Part shown: piece by piece, positions 40,642 through 49,259 of the stretch
Position numbering within the stretch: the first letter of the stretch is position 1
How the letters are laid out: each line of letters opens with the position of its first letter
NCBI RefSeq assembly: GCF_002551245.1
Contig: NZ_NTGZ01000001.1
Coordinates: 1-64,000 of the forward strand
Length of the DNA stretch: 64,000 nucleotides
Reading direction: 5' to 3'
Origin: Streptomyces sp. rh34
Lineage (GTDB): Bacteria; Actinomycetota; Actinomycetes; Streptomycetales; Streptomycetaceae
The notes under the pieces: generated by a model
Told to the model about the DNA's origin: nothing
Seen by the model: the letters and a program-made list of their open reading frames with translations, nothing else
The model's database searches: none
Translations under genes and position numbers: made by a program

Positions 40642-40731
40642 TGGCGGTGGGTGTGGGATTTGAACCCACGGTGACATCGCTGCCACGACGGTTTTCAAGA
40701 CCGTTCCCTTAGGCCGCTCGGGCAACCCACC
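40642..40731 (-). tRNA. tRNA-Ser(UGA), integration target
   Basis: 90 nt including encoded CCA (40642-40644) and discriminator G. The acceptor arms GGTGGGT and ACCCACC pair perfectly. The T arm is GTGGG-TTCAAAT-CCCAC. The anticodon loop is CTTGAAA, with anticodon TGA. A long variable arm, as in serine tRNAs, follows the anticodon stem. Its 3' half (40643-40703) is the att core, regenerated by integration, so the gene stays functional. Confidence 0.95.
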
Positions 40732-40817
40732 CCGCGTCGGCGGTCCGGTCGCTGTGCAAGCCGATGGGCCGTCAGGCCCACGTGGGGCCGGTTCGACGCG
40801 TGGGACAGCCTAGCCGG

Positions 40818-42527
40818 TCAGCTGTCGCCCTCGCGCTGGCCCAGGGTGACTTCGGCCGTGGCCGTCTTGCCGTCGCGCTCGTACGTCAGGGTCACCTTCT
40901 CGCCCGGCTTGCGGGTCCAGATCTCGCCGATCAGGGTCGGGCCGCTGTCGATCACGGTGTCGTCGAACTTCGTGATCACGTCGCCCGCCTTCAGGCCCGC
41001 CTCGGCCGCCGGGCCGTTCGGGGTGACGGCGGGGGTGCCGCCCGCGCCCTCGGCGGAGATGGCCGCGCCGCCCGTCTTCTCCTCCATCGTGACCGTCGCG
41101 CCGATCACCGGGTAGACCGGCTTGCCGGTCTTGATCAGCTGCACGGCGACGTTCTTGGCCTGGTTGATCGGGATCGCGAAGCCGAGGCCGATGGAGCCGG
41201 CCTGGGACTGGCCGAGGCCGCCGCCGGTCGACTGGATCGCGGAGTTGATGCCGATGACCGCGCCCGTCGCGTCCAGCAGCGGGCCCCCGGAGTTGCCCGG
41301 GTTGATCGACGCGTCGGTCTGGAGGGCGCTCATGTACGAGTTCTTGTTGCTGGAGCCGTCCCCGGACGCCACCGGGCGGTTCTTCGCGCTGATGATGCCC
41401 GTGGTGACCGTGTTGGAGAGGCCGAAGGGCGCGCCGATCGCGATCGTCGAGTCGCCGACCGCGACACCCTCCGAGTTGCCCAGCGGCAACGGGGCGAGGC
41501 CCGCGGGCGGGTTCTTGAGCTTCAGTACGGCCACGTCGTAGCCCTGGGCGCGGCCGACCACCTCGGCCGCGTATTTCTTGCCGTCGGAAAAGGTCGCCGA
41601 CAGTTCGCCGGACGACTCCGCGGCGGACGCCACCACGTGGTTGTTGGTGAGGATGTGGCCTTCCTTGTCGTACACGAAGCCCGTGCCCGTGCCGCCCTCT
41701 CCCTCGCCGCCCTGCGCGTCGATGGTGACCACGCTGGGGAGCGCCTTCGCCGCGACCCCGGCCACCGTGCCCGCCGGGCGCTTCAGGTCCCTCGGGGTGT
41801 CCGACGCCGAGATGGTGGTCGAGCCGCCGCCGTTGCCGTCGTCGTTCCGGTCGGCCGCCCAGAACCCGAGGGCTCCGCCGATGCCGCCCGCAACGAGAGC
41901 CGCCACGGCCACGGCCGCCACCAGGCCGCTGCCGCGGCCCTTGCCGCTCCTTCCGCCCGGGGACTCGGAGCCGGGCGGGACCGGAGCCCCCCAGACCGGG
42001 CCGTGACCGCTGCCGTTACCGATACCGCCGGACGCGTGACCGGCGCCCCCGTCGGCGTACGACGGGACGGCGGGCGGAGGCGGCGGCCAGGACGCGGCGC
42101 CCGCGGGGAGCCCGGGCTCCGCTCCGTATCCGGGCGCCGCTCCGTACTGGGGCGGCTGCGGCGGCTGGGACGGCGCCGGGTGGGGGGCCTGGGCGTACGC
42201 GGGCGTGGCCGGTGCGCCCGGGGAGGCCGGGGCTCCCTGGTGCGTGGGGTTGTGGCGCGGAGCTTCGGCATGCGCCGGCGCTCCCGGCGCCGGGTCCCCC
42301 GCACCAGGGGCGTGCGGGGCGGCCTCCGGTGCGCCGGTGTCGTGCACGGGCAGGCGCGCGGTGTCGTGCGCGGGGTCGTGCGCCGTCTCGCGCGCGGGGG
42401 CGTCCTGCGCCGGGGCCGTCGGCGTCGCTCCGTCGGTCGCCGGCTCGGGAGTGGCGGCCGGCCCGGGAGGTGCGGACGGCACGGCCGGTACCGCGTTGCC
42501 CTCGTTGCCCTCGTTCTCGGTGCTCAC
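40818..42527 (-). CDS. HtrA/DegP-type serine protease with PDZ domain
   Basis: 569 residues from GTG 42527. Residues ~1-195 are a Pro/Ala-rich disordered cytoplasmic segment, then one membrane helix (GLVAAVAVAALVAGGIGGALGFW). The trypsin-like protease domain has the full triad: His in LTNNHVV, Asp in YDVAVLK, Ser in NPGNSGGPL. A C-terminal PDZ domain (GPAAEAGLKAGDVITKFDD) follows. It should act outside the membrane in protein quality control. The promoter region is shared with the divergent phosphodiesterase gene. Confidence 0.92.
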   Translation of the reverse strand: MSTENEGNEGNAVPAVPSAPPGPAATPEPATDGATPTAPAQDAPARETAHDPAHDTARLPVHDTGAPEAAPHAPGAGDPAPGAPAHAEAPRHNPTHQGAPASPGAPATPAYAQAPHPAPSQPPQPPQYGAAPGYGAEPGLPAGAASWPPPPPAVPSYADGGAGHASGGIGNGSGHGPVWGAPVPPGSESPGGRSGKGRGSGLVAAVAVAALVAGGIGGALGFWAADRNDDGNGGGSTTISASDTPRDLKRPAGTVAGVAAKALPSVVTIDAQGGEGEGGTGTGFVYDKEGHILTNNHVVASAAESSGELSATFSDGKKYAAEVVGRAQGYDVAVLKLKNPPAGLAPLPLGNSEGVAVGDSTIAIGAPFGLSNTVTTGIISAKNRPVASGDGSSNKNSYMSALQTDASINPGNSGGPLLDATGAVIGINSAIQSTGGGLGQSQAGSIGLGFAIPINQAKNVAVQLIKTGKPVYPVIGATVTMEEKTGGAAISAEGAGGTPAVTPNGPAAEAGLKAGDVITKFDDTVIDSGPTLIGEIWTRKPGEKVTLTYERDGKTATAEVTLGQREGDS

Positions 42528-42728
42528 AGCTCTTTACTCCTCGGTTCCACTCGGCATCCAGTCGGCGTTCGGCAAGAAATCCGCTGTGCACGTGTCTGCG
42601 GTCAGCTTTTCCCACAACACGTCGGGCCACTGTAAGCAGGACCTGTGCATCCGCCTACCAATCTTTACATCCGACAAAACGGACCTCCAGGGTGACATGT
42701 GCTCAGCCGTCCCCGCGGCGGTGACACC

Positions 42729-43565
42729 ATGGCGCGGGTGACCCACGCACGGCAGCGCAGCGCGCACACCTCCATCCAGGTCATCGCCCACCGCGGGGCC
42801 TCCGACGACGCCCCCGAGCACACCCTCGCCGCCTACCGCAAGGCGATCGAGGACGGTGCCGACGCCCTGGAATGCGATGTCCGGCTCACCGCCGACGGCC
42901 ACCTCGTCTGCGTCCACGACCGGCGGGTGAACCGTACGTCCAACGGGCGCGGCGCCGTGTCGGCGCTGGAGCTCGCCGACCTCGCCGCCCTCGACTTCGG
43001 CTCCTGGAAGGACCGCGAGGAGTCGCCCGACTGGGATCCGGTGCCGGGCGAGCTCACCTCCGTACTCACCCTGGAACGGCTCCTGGAGCTCTTCACCGAG
43101 GTCCGGGCCACCGGGCGGCCGCTGCAGCTGGCCATCGAGACGAAACACCCCACGCGCTGGGCCGGGCAGGTCGAGGAGCGGCTGCTGCATCTCCTGAAGC
43201 GCTTCGGGCTGGCCGCTCCGCCCGCGGACGGACCCTCGCCCATCCGCGTCATGAGCTTCTCCGCCCGCTCCCTCCATCGCGTCCAGGCCGCCGCGCCCAC
43301 GCTGCCGACGGTCTACCTGATGCAGTTCGTCTCGCCCCGGATGCGCGACGGGCGGCTGCCCGCCGGGTCCCGGATCGCGGGGCCGGGCATGCGGATCGTG
43401 CGCAGTCACCCGGGATACATCGAGCGCCTGCACCGTGCGGGGCACCGGGTGCACGTGTGGACCGTGAACGACCCCGCCGACGTCGCGCTGTGCGCCGAAC
43501 TCGGCGTCGAGGCGATCATCACCAACCGCCCGAAGCAGGTTCTGTCCCAACTGGGCCGCATTTAG
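42729..43565 (+). CDS. Glycerophosphodiester phosphodiesterase family protein
   Basis: 278 residues from ATG 42729. The GDPD signature begins IAHRGASDDAPEHTLAAY, with ALECDVRLTADGHLVCVHD carrying the catalytic His and metal Glu/Asp. VHVWTVNDPAD near the end is also typical. It cleaves glycerophosphodiesters to glycerol-3-phosphate and an alcohol. No signal peptide is seen, so it is probably cytosolic. Confidence 0.9.
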   Translation: MARVTHARQRSAHTSIQVIAHRGASDDAPEHTLAAYRKAIEDGADALECDVRLTADGHLVCVHDRRVNRTSNGRGAVSALELADLAALDFGSWKDREESPDWDPVPGELTSVLTLERLLELFTEVRATGRPLQLAIETKHPTRWAGQVEERLLHLLKRFGLAAPPADGPSPIRVMSFSARSLHRVQAAAPTLPTVYLMQFVSPRMRDGRLPAGSRIAGPGMRIVRSHPGYIERLHRAGHRVHVWTVNDPADVALCAELGVEAIITNRPKQVLSQLGRI

Positions 43566-43736
43566 CACGAATGAAGGCCCACCAGGGCCCCGACCTCGGC
43601 CGTTACGGGGTGTGCACCGGCGCACTCGGTGCGCGTTCGATCGTTACGAGTGCGTCACTGGCAGTGCATTGGCCGGTTTCCGGTGCAGCTCAGTGGGGCA
43701 TCCAACCCGTGGCGTGGGGCAAAGGAGGTCTCGGGG

Positions 43737-44336
43737 GTGGCGTTGGTGGTGGCACAAGAGGTGCCCGCGTCGTCGAGCATGGCCATTCCTCATGGCCCTG
43801 CCGGCGTGGGGCAGGCACGACACCGGATGCGTGAGCAGTTGCGCGGCAACGGGGTGTCGGACGCGGTCGTCGACGACGCTGTTCTGATCCTTTCCGAACT
43901 CCTCAGCAACGCCTGCCGGCACGGCAGGCCCCTGGGGCGCACCGACGTCGGTGACGGGGACATCCGCGCCGCCTGGCGGGTGGACACCAGCGGCGCGCTC
44001 ACCGTGGAGGTCACGGACGGCGGCGGCCCGACCCGCCCGGTTCCGGCCACCCCCTCGGTGACAGCACGCGGCGGCCGGGGCCTCAACATCATCAGTGCCC
44101 TGGCCCAGGAATGGGGCGTACGGGACGACTCGTCCGGCGAGGTCACCGTCTGGGCCCTGGTCTCCTCGAAGAAGCCTCCCGGCATCGGCGGCAACGGCTC
44201 CGATGTGAACGGCACAGGAGCGAACGGCATCGGCGCGAACGGCTCCGGTGCGCACGGCATCGGCGCGCACGGCATCGGCGGGCTGACCGGTTTCGAGGGC
44301 CTGGATCTCTCCGAGGCCTTCGACGACGTGGGCTGA
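43737..44336 (+). CDS. ATP-binding regulatory protein (SpoIIAB/RsbW-like) with repeat tail
   Basis: 199 residues from GTG 43737 (GGAGG eight bases before). HATPase fold: LILSELLSNACRHG (N box), VEVTDGGGP (G1), GGRGLNIISALAQEWGV (G2). Such proteins bind sigma factors or act as serine kinases. The last ~55 residues contain an Asn/Gly/Ala/Ile repeat (GNGSDVNGTGANGIGANGSG) encoded by slipped 12-15-bp DNA repeats at 44190-44285. No partner gene adjoins. Confidence 0.8.
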   Translation: MALVVAQEVPASSSMAIPHGPAGVGQARHRMREQLRGNGVSDAVVDDAVLILSELLSNACRHGRPLGRTDVGDGDIRAAWRVDTSGALTVEVTDGGGPTRPVPATPSVTARGGRGLNIISALAQEWGVRDDSSGEVTVWALVSSKKPPGIGGNGSDVNGTGANGIGANGSGAHGIGAHGIGGLTGFEGLDLSEAFDDVG

Positions 44337-44463
44337 GCGCACGAACGACAGGGGTCCGGCGCGCGGATGACGTGGGCCGAGCCCGTACGGGGGACGAGCG
44401 AGGCTCCCCGGGCGGCTAGGCTCGCGCCGAGTCCGCACTGTCGCAATCGGGAGAATGCCCACC

Positions 44464-45429
44464 ATGGCCAAGAAGCGCCCTCAGTCCAAGGCCGGGAAGC
44501 AGCAGCTCAAGGACGGTGAGATCCCGGTCGTCGGGGCCCGTGAGCCCTGCCCGTGCGGATCGGGCCGCCGCTACAAGGCGTGTCACGGACGCGCCGCCGC
44601 CCAGGCCGTGACCGAGCTCGTGCACCGCCCCTTCGAGGGACTCGCGGGCGAGTGCGACTGGGTCGCGCTGCGCGAGCTGGTGCCCGCCGCCACGGTCGAA
44701 CTGACCCTCAAGGACGGGCTGCCCGAGGGAGTTCCGTCGGTGACGCTCGCGACGGTCCTGCCGATGGCCTGGCCGGCACTGCGCCGCGACGACGGTTCCG
44801 TCCTGCTCGCCCTGCAGAACGACACCTCCTCCGGCGACCTCAGCCGCGACCTCGCGGACACCCTCCAGCGCGCCCTGGAGGCCGAGCCCGGCTCCCCGGT
44901 CACCGCACGCCGCGTGCCGGCCGACGGTCCGCGCCTCCAGGATCTCCTCGCCCCGGACGCCGCTTTCGAGCCGAACGTGCACTCCGGGTTCGAGTTCTGG
45001 GTTCCGGACGCGGAGAACGCCACGCCGGAGGTGTCCGCCTCCCTGGAGCGCGCGAACGCCGCCGCGATCCCGACGACGCTGCTGTCCGGCGTCGACGCCG
45101 CGTACTGGTGCGAGACACCGGAGAAGAACCACCTGCGCTGGGTCATGCCGCACCCCGAGGAGCAGCTCCTCGACGCGCTCGCCCGGCTGCACGCCGCCGG
45201 CACCTCCTCGCTCGGCGACGACACCCGCCTGGTCGGGTCGTTCCGGGCGCACGGGCTCGTGGTCCCCGTCTGGGACCTGCCCAGCTCGATGGGGGCCGAG
45301 GCGTGCGAGAAGCCCGCCGTCGAGTTCGCCGAGCGACTGGCGACGGCGCTCGCGTCCGACGCCCCGCTCACCGCCGAGGAACGCCGCGCCCGGGGCGGTC
45401 TCACCAACCGTCAGGTGACCCTCAGCTGA
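44464..45429 (+). CDS. SEC-C motif protein (DUF5926-like)
   Basis: 321 residues from ATG 44464; an in-frame ATG at 44455 sits too close to GGGAGA. The N-terminus is basic (AKKRPQSKAGKQQLKDG), followed by a SEC-C zinc motif CPCGSGRRYKACHG, then ~270 residues of a conserved actinobacterial domain. The zinc motif suggests nucleic-acid or protein binding; the function is not established. Confidence 0.82.
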   Translation: MAKKRPQSKAGKQQLKDGEIPVVGAREPCPCGSGRRYKACHGRAAAQAVTELVHRPFEGLAGECDWVALRELVPAATVELTLKDGLPEGVPSVTLATVLPMAWPALRRDDGSVLLALQNDTSSGDLSRDLADTLQRALEAEPGSPVTARRVPADGPRLQDLLAPDAAFEPNVHSGFEFWVPDAENATPEVSASLERANAAAIPTTLLSGVDAAYWCETPEKNHLRWVMPHPEEQLLDALARLHAAGTSSLGDDTRLVGSFRAHGLVVPVWDLPSSMGAEACEKPAVEFAERLATALASDAPLTAEERRARGGLTNRQVTLS

Positions 45430-45555
45430 CAGTCACGACAGAGGGGCCCGCAGACAGTGACCCATGTCACAACTCGCCGTACTCGTAAGTAAATCGGCGT
45501 CCCTACAGGCGAGATCGAATTTGCGAACGGCAGATCTCTTGTTACGGTTCTAGAA

Positions 45556-45595
45556 GCCCGGTCGCTGGTGCATCCCCCGTCGCCAGCGACCGGGC
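45556..45595 (+). terminator. Hairpin (terminator of an upstream transcript or small RNA)
   Basis: A 13-bp perfect stem (45556-45568 and 45583-45595, 14-base loop) followed by GTTCT, ~130 bp after the SEC-C gene. AT-richer sequence precedes it (45480-45550), so it could end the gene's transcript or a short RNA. Confidence 0.55.
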
Positions 45596-46216
45596 GTTCT
45601 CGTTTCCGGCTGCGCCCCACCCTGTGACACTCCTGGGCGCGGAGACCGCACCGCTCCTGAAACCGCGCCCGCCGCTTCGGAGTCCGTCACACCGGAATCC
45701 CTGGCGCCCCTTCGGTCGGCCCGGTCAGCCCCTGCGTCCAGCGCCCGTTCGGATCCGGCGCGGGTCCGGCTCGGAGGAGCAGCGGCAGATTCATCTCCGG
45801 ATAGCCCATCAGAAGGCTTCGGTCACACGCCTTCTGGCGGCCCGCCAGACGATTTCGTCCCGGCTGCCGGATCACCCGCCCGATACGGCATCCCGAGCAA
45901 CGGTGAGGCCCACGGAACCGGACAGGCCGATCATGCGGAGATTCATCATGGCCCCACCCTGACGGCTGCGCGGAATTCCTGGCGACGCGGCGACGATATC
46001 GGCGCAATGCGTGCCGTCCGGTCGCGCGGCTCCCATTTTTGCCGGGGATCCGGCCCGCCGGCTCACACCCGTTCGAGTGAGCCGGCCTTGTGAGCCGGTC
46101 CCTGCCGAGCCGGCCCCTGCGAGCCGGTCCTTGTCAGGCGGACACTGTGATCCGGGCACCGTGAGCGGACACCGTGCGCCCGGCACCTCCTGGGTGCCGC
46201 CATTCCCGCGGCCGGG
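45596..46216. other. Non-coding stretch with degenerate GAGCCGG repeats
   Basis: No reading frame here has convincing composition. A block at ~46070-46130 repeats GAGCCGG followed by YCCTGC about four times. On the minus strand a short frame begins with two ATGs near 45950 and stops after 25 codons. I see nothing else. Confidence 0.4.
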
Positions 46217-46960
46217 TCAGTGGGCGAGCCGACTGCCGCCGCCCGGGGCGCCGGTGCTCGCCTCGACCAGGGCGTCCAGGACCGCTTCGACGTCCGGGAG
46301 CCAGGGCGCCGCGACCACGGGAACCGCGCCCTTCGCCCGCCCGGGGGACACCGGGGCGGCGGCGGAGGTCCCGACCGGCGCGGGGGGCCGCTCCCAACGG
46401 ACCTGGCCCGCGCCCGTCCGGGACGGCGGAAGGACGAGGTAGCCGCCCTCACCGTGGAACCGGAGCGAGCTGGGAACCCAGTCCTTCGCGTACAGCAGTT
46501 CGCCCAGCCGTTCCAGGGTGTACGGGGCCACCAGCAGCGACCACCGGGTGGGCGTCGCCACGACAGGGCCCAGCCGCATCCCCAGGACGTCGAGGGCGCT
46601 CAGCGCTCTGGCGCCGGCCACCGCGGGCAGGCTCACCGCGCAGGGCGCGTGCCCACCGGTCGCCAGCATCACGGGGGCGGTGGGGCGGTGGGTCCACCAC
46701 CAGCGCACCATGCGCTCGTCCGTGGTGGCCGCCAGCAGGCCGGGGTCGAAGGGGTGTGCGCCCGGTACGGCGCAGTCGGGTTCGGGGCAGGCGCAGCCGA
46801 GGCCGCCGCTCTCGCCGCGCGGGCCGGCCTGCGCCGTCCCCACTCCGGGGAGCACGGGCCATTGCCATACGGTGGCGCAGGTCAGGGCCGCGTCGAGCCG
46901 GGCGGCCCCCTCCTTGCGCCGGAGCCGGAGCCTGCGTCGCCTTCCGAGGATCTCGCGCAT
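46217..46960 (-). CDS. Bifunctional DNA primase/polymerase N-terminal domain protein (chromosomal)
   Basis: 247 residues from ATG 46960 (GGAAAGGA nine bases before). The prim-pol layout is recognisable: ATVWQWPVLPGVG, cysteines in LGCACPEPDCAVPGAHPFD, MVRWWWTHRPTAPVML, and GGYLVLPPS near the end. It is shorter than the gene at 9976 and lacks an obvious acidic catalytic pair, so it may be a non-polymerising relative. Longer starts up to 47413 run through repetitive sequence and are rejected. Confidence 0.65.
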   Translation of the reverse strand: MREILGRRRRLRLRRKEGAARLDAALTCATVWQWPVLPGVGTAQAGPRGESGGLGCACPEPDCAVPGAHPFDPGLLAATTDERMVRWWWTHRPTAPVMLATGGHAPCAVSLPAVAGARALSALDVLGMRLGPVVATPTRWSLLVAPYTLERLGELLYAKDWVPSSLRFHGEGGYLVLPPSRTGAGQVRWERPPAPVGTSAAAPVSPGRAKGAVPVVAAPWLPDVEAVLDALVEASTGAPGGGSRLAH

Positions 46961-47087
46961 GAGCGCTCGTTCCTTTCCGTTGAACGCCGAGTCCACATGA
47001 CACCACGCGTGTGTGACACCACGTGCGTATCTCTTCGCTGTGCGTACGTGCTCATCAGTTCTGCGGTACGGGCGTGCCGTCGATACC

Positions 47088-47280
47088 GAGCGTGAGCCGA
47101 GCCGAGCCGAGTGGAACCGGTCCGAATAGAACCGATCTGGGGTGGAACAGAGCCGAACCGAGCAGAGTCGAGCGGAGTCGAACCGAACGGGGCCGAACTG
47201 ACCGAGCGGAGTCGTGCTGCCCTGGCAGAGTCGTACGGGTCGAACCGAGCGGGTCGAGCCGGGCCGGCGATCGCTGGGCG
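47088..47280. repeat. Degenerate GAGCCGAACC repeat tract
   Basis: About 190 bp of imperfect 10-bp repeats (GAGCCGA, GAACCGA, GAGTCGA, GAACGG) in the 621-bp gap 46961-47581. The top strand is purine-rich and lacks structure that I can fold simply. The rest of the gap must hold the promoters of the two divergent genes. Confidence 0.7.
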
Positions 47281-47581
47281 AGGGCGGCCTGCGCCTCGCC
47301 TGCCGTCCCTCGTGCGAACCCCGCCGTCCGGGGCGGGGCGTCACGTTCACGGGTAAGGACGCCCGAACCCGCTGCCGGGTTCCTGGGCGATCACAACCGC
47401 ACCCGCGCATCACCGTCTACGTACCCAGCATGCCCGGAATGACGCTCCTCCGGCGACTTGACCCCGGAGGTACTCCTGTTGAGCAGCCCCAGTCGATCGC
47501 AAATAGCGTCCATAGGGTGCAATTTTCAGCCAAGTTGACCGACACTGGGAGAGCACGAATCGCCCGGCCCCTGAAGGGACA

Positions 47582-49069
47582 ATGCTGGACATCGGGTTAC
47601 TTGTGCGTGTACATGTGGATGCATTGATAGTGGCGCAGAATCACATGGGGGTTTGCGATGCTATTCGACGAATCACACCGGTCGGAAAGCTGGCTGCCAT
47701 GAGCGCCCCACACCTGCCGAAAGTGGCTGGAATCGATCCAGACGTTCCGGTTTCAACGCACACTCCCGCTCCCCTGACGGAGATCCCGGGGCCGCCCGGA
47801 GCCTTCATCCAGGACCGGCTCGCGGGCTGGGTCTCGGACCTCACGACGCTGCACGAACTCACCGAGCGGCTGGCCGGTACGAACACGCTCGACGACGCCC
47901 TGAACGAGCTGCTGCACGCCGGAGCCGCCCTCGTCGGAGCCCGCCGCGGGCTTCTCGTTCTGGAACCGGCGAACGGCGAAGGCCCCTCCGCCACCCTCGG
48001 CCTCGGGCTCAGCCACGCCGAGCTCGGCCACATCGAGACCGTGCCGCGCGCGGCCACCGCGCTCGGCCGCGTCCTCGACGGGCTGCCGGACACCGCAGCC
48101 GGGGTCGTCAGCCCCGACCTGCTCGCCGAGAAGGATCTGGATCCCCGGCACCGCGAGGTCGCCGCCCGGCTCGGCTACGCCGCCAGCTATGCCCTCCCGC
48201 TCGCCTCCGAGGCGGCCGGTCGCCTCGGCGCGGCCGCCTGGCTCTATGACGAACCGGCCGAGCCCGCACAGAAGCAGCGCCACCTCGCCGGCCTCTACGC
48301 GCGCTACGCCACCGAGCACCTGGCGCGCCTGATCGAGCTGGAGCGCGCCCGCGCGGACGTCGCCGCCGTCGCGGAGGAACTGCTCCCCAGCCGGCTGCCC
48401 CGGATCCCCGGCGTCCAGCTCGCCGCCCGGCACCGCACCGGCCCCCGGGGCGGCGGCGACTGGTACGACGCGCTGCCACTGCCCGACCGCACCCTCGGCC
48501 TCGCCGTCGGCTCCGTGGGCGGGTCCGGGCCGAGCGCCATGGCCGCCATGGGCCGGCTGCGCGCCAGCCTGCGGGCGTACGCCGTGATGGAGGGCGAGGA
48601 CCCCGTCGCCGTCCTCTCCGACCTGGAACTGCTGCTGCGGCTCACCGAACCCGCGCGGACCGCGACCGCCCTCTTCGCCTACTGCGAGCCCGCCGCCCGC
48701 AAGGTCGTGCTGGCCGGGGCCGGGCACACCCCGCCCCTGGTGCTCGGCGAGCGACGCTGCGAGTTCGTCGAGACCACGCTCTCCGCCCCGCTGGGGATGC
48801 TCGCCTGCTGGGAGGCGCCGAGCGTGGAGTTCAGCCCGGCGCCCGGCGAAACGGTGCTGCTCTACACGGACGGGCTGCTGCGCCGCACCGGGGACGCGAT
48901 GGACCGCGCCTTCGCCCGGCTGCACTCCGCCGCCGCCTCCGTACCGAAGTCGGACCGGCACGATCCGGCGGCCGTCGCCGACCACGTCCTGCGCACGATG
49001 CTTCCCGACGGTCTCGACCGGAGTGACTCCGCCGAGGACGTCGTGATCCTCGCCGCCCACTTCGACTGA
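47582..49069 (+). CDS. GAF-PP2C (SpoIIE-type) serine phosphatase with TTA codon
   Basis: 495 residues from ATG 47582 (AAGGGACA before it). Residues ~80-250 are a GAF-like sensor (LTTLHELTERLAGTNTLDDALNELLHAGAALVGARRG). About 265-495 are a SpoIIE/PP2C phosphatase: LLPSRLPRIPGVQLAARHR, GGDWYDALPLPD, LLYTDGLLRR. The second metal motif reads VGSVGGSGPSAMAAMG, where family members usually have an Asp (GDV.GHG), so activity may be altered. Codon 6 is TTA (47597-47599); starting at ATG 47645 would remove it. It probably dephosphorylates an anti-sigma-factor antagonist. Confidence 0.83.
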   Translation: MLDIGLLVRVHVDALIVAQNHMGVCDAIRRITPVGKLAAMSAPHLPKVAGIDPDVPVSTHTPAPLTEIPGPPGAFIQDRLAGWVSDLTTLHELTERLAGTNTLDDALNELLHAGAALVGARRGLLVLEPANGEGPSATLGLGLSHAELGHIETVPRAATALGRVLDGLPDTAAGVVSPDLLAEKDLDPRHREVAARLGYAASYALPLASEAAGRLGAAAWLYDEPAEPAQKQRHLAGLYARYATEHLARLIELERARADVAAVAEELLPSRLPRIPGVQLAARHRTGPRGGGDWYDALPLPDRTLGLAVGSVGGSGPSAMAAMGRLRASLRAYAVMEGEDPVAVLSDLELLLRLTEPARTATALFAYCEPAARKVVLAGAGHTPPLVLGERRCEFVETTLSAPLGMLACWEAPSVEFSPAPGETVLLYTDGLLRRTGDAMDRAFARLHSAAASVPKSDRHDPAAVADHVLRTMLPDGLDRSDSAEDVVILAAHFD

Positions 49070-49127
49070 CCGCCCACGTCGAGCGACCGCCCGCTTCGGG
49101 GTGACCGCCCACGTCGAGCGACCGCCC
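49067..49127. repeat. 26-bp direct repeat starting at a stop codon
   Basis: TGACCGCCCACGTCGAGCGA plus CCGCCC occurs at 49067-49092 and 49102-49127. The first copy begins with the phosphatase stop codon. Confidence 0.85.
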
Positions 49128-49259
49128 ACGCCGGACCGCCGGCCCCTCGACTGATCCGTCGACGGCCTCTCCGGTAACAGGCCCTTCGGCCCTGGGCCCC
49201 CTTCCGTACGCCCGTACGATGGACGATGGTCCAGTGTCGTACTCAAGGAGAGACAAATC

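Larger units (their letters stand above)
22359..40643. mobile_element. Element 2: actinomycete integrative and conjugative element (AICE) in tRNA-Ser(UGA)
   Basis: 18.3 kb between the middle att copy and the intact tRNA-Ser. The modules run in order: cargo with a ScoMcrA-like nuclease and a two-gene pair, GntR, HD, Nudix and XRE control genes, DUF2637 and GGDEF genes, TraB/FtsK translocase, Spd-like membrane genes, prim-pol and ATPase replication genes, iterons, xis and int. This is the classical AICE plan, with the prim-pol rather than the RepSA replication type. All recognised modules are intact, so it may be active. Confidence 0.9.

Noticed and set aside
45624-45962. Plus-strand 112-codon frame in the 45.6-46.2 kb gap
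   Set aside because: Pro/Arg-rich, no ribosome site, no conserved segment. Treated as non-coding.
46961-47413. N-terminal extension of the prim-pol protein to 47413
   Set aside because: It would translate the degenerate repeat tract, has no conserved motif, and ATG 46960 has a good ribosome site.
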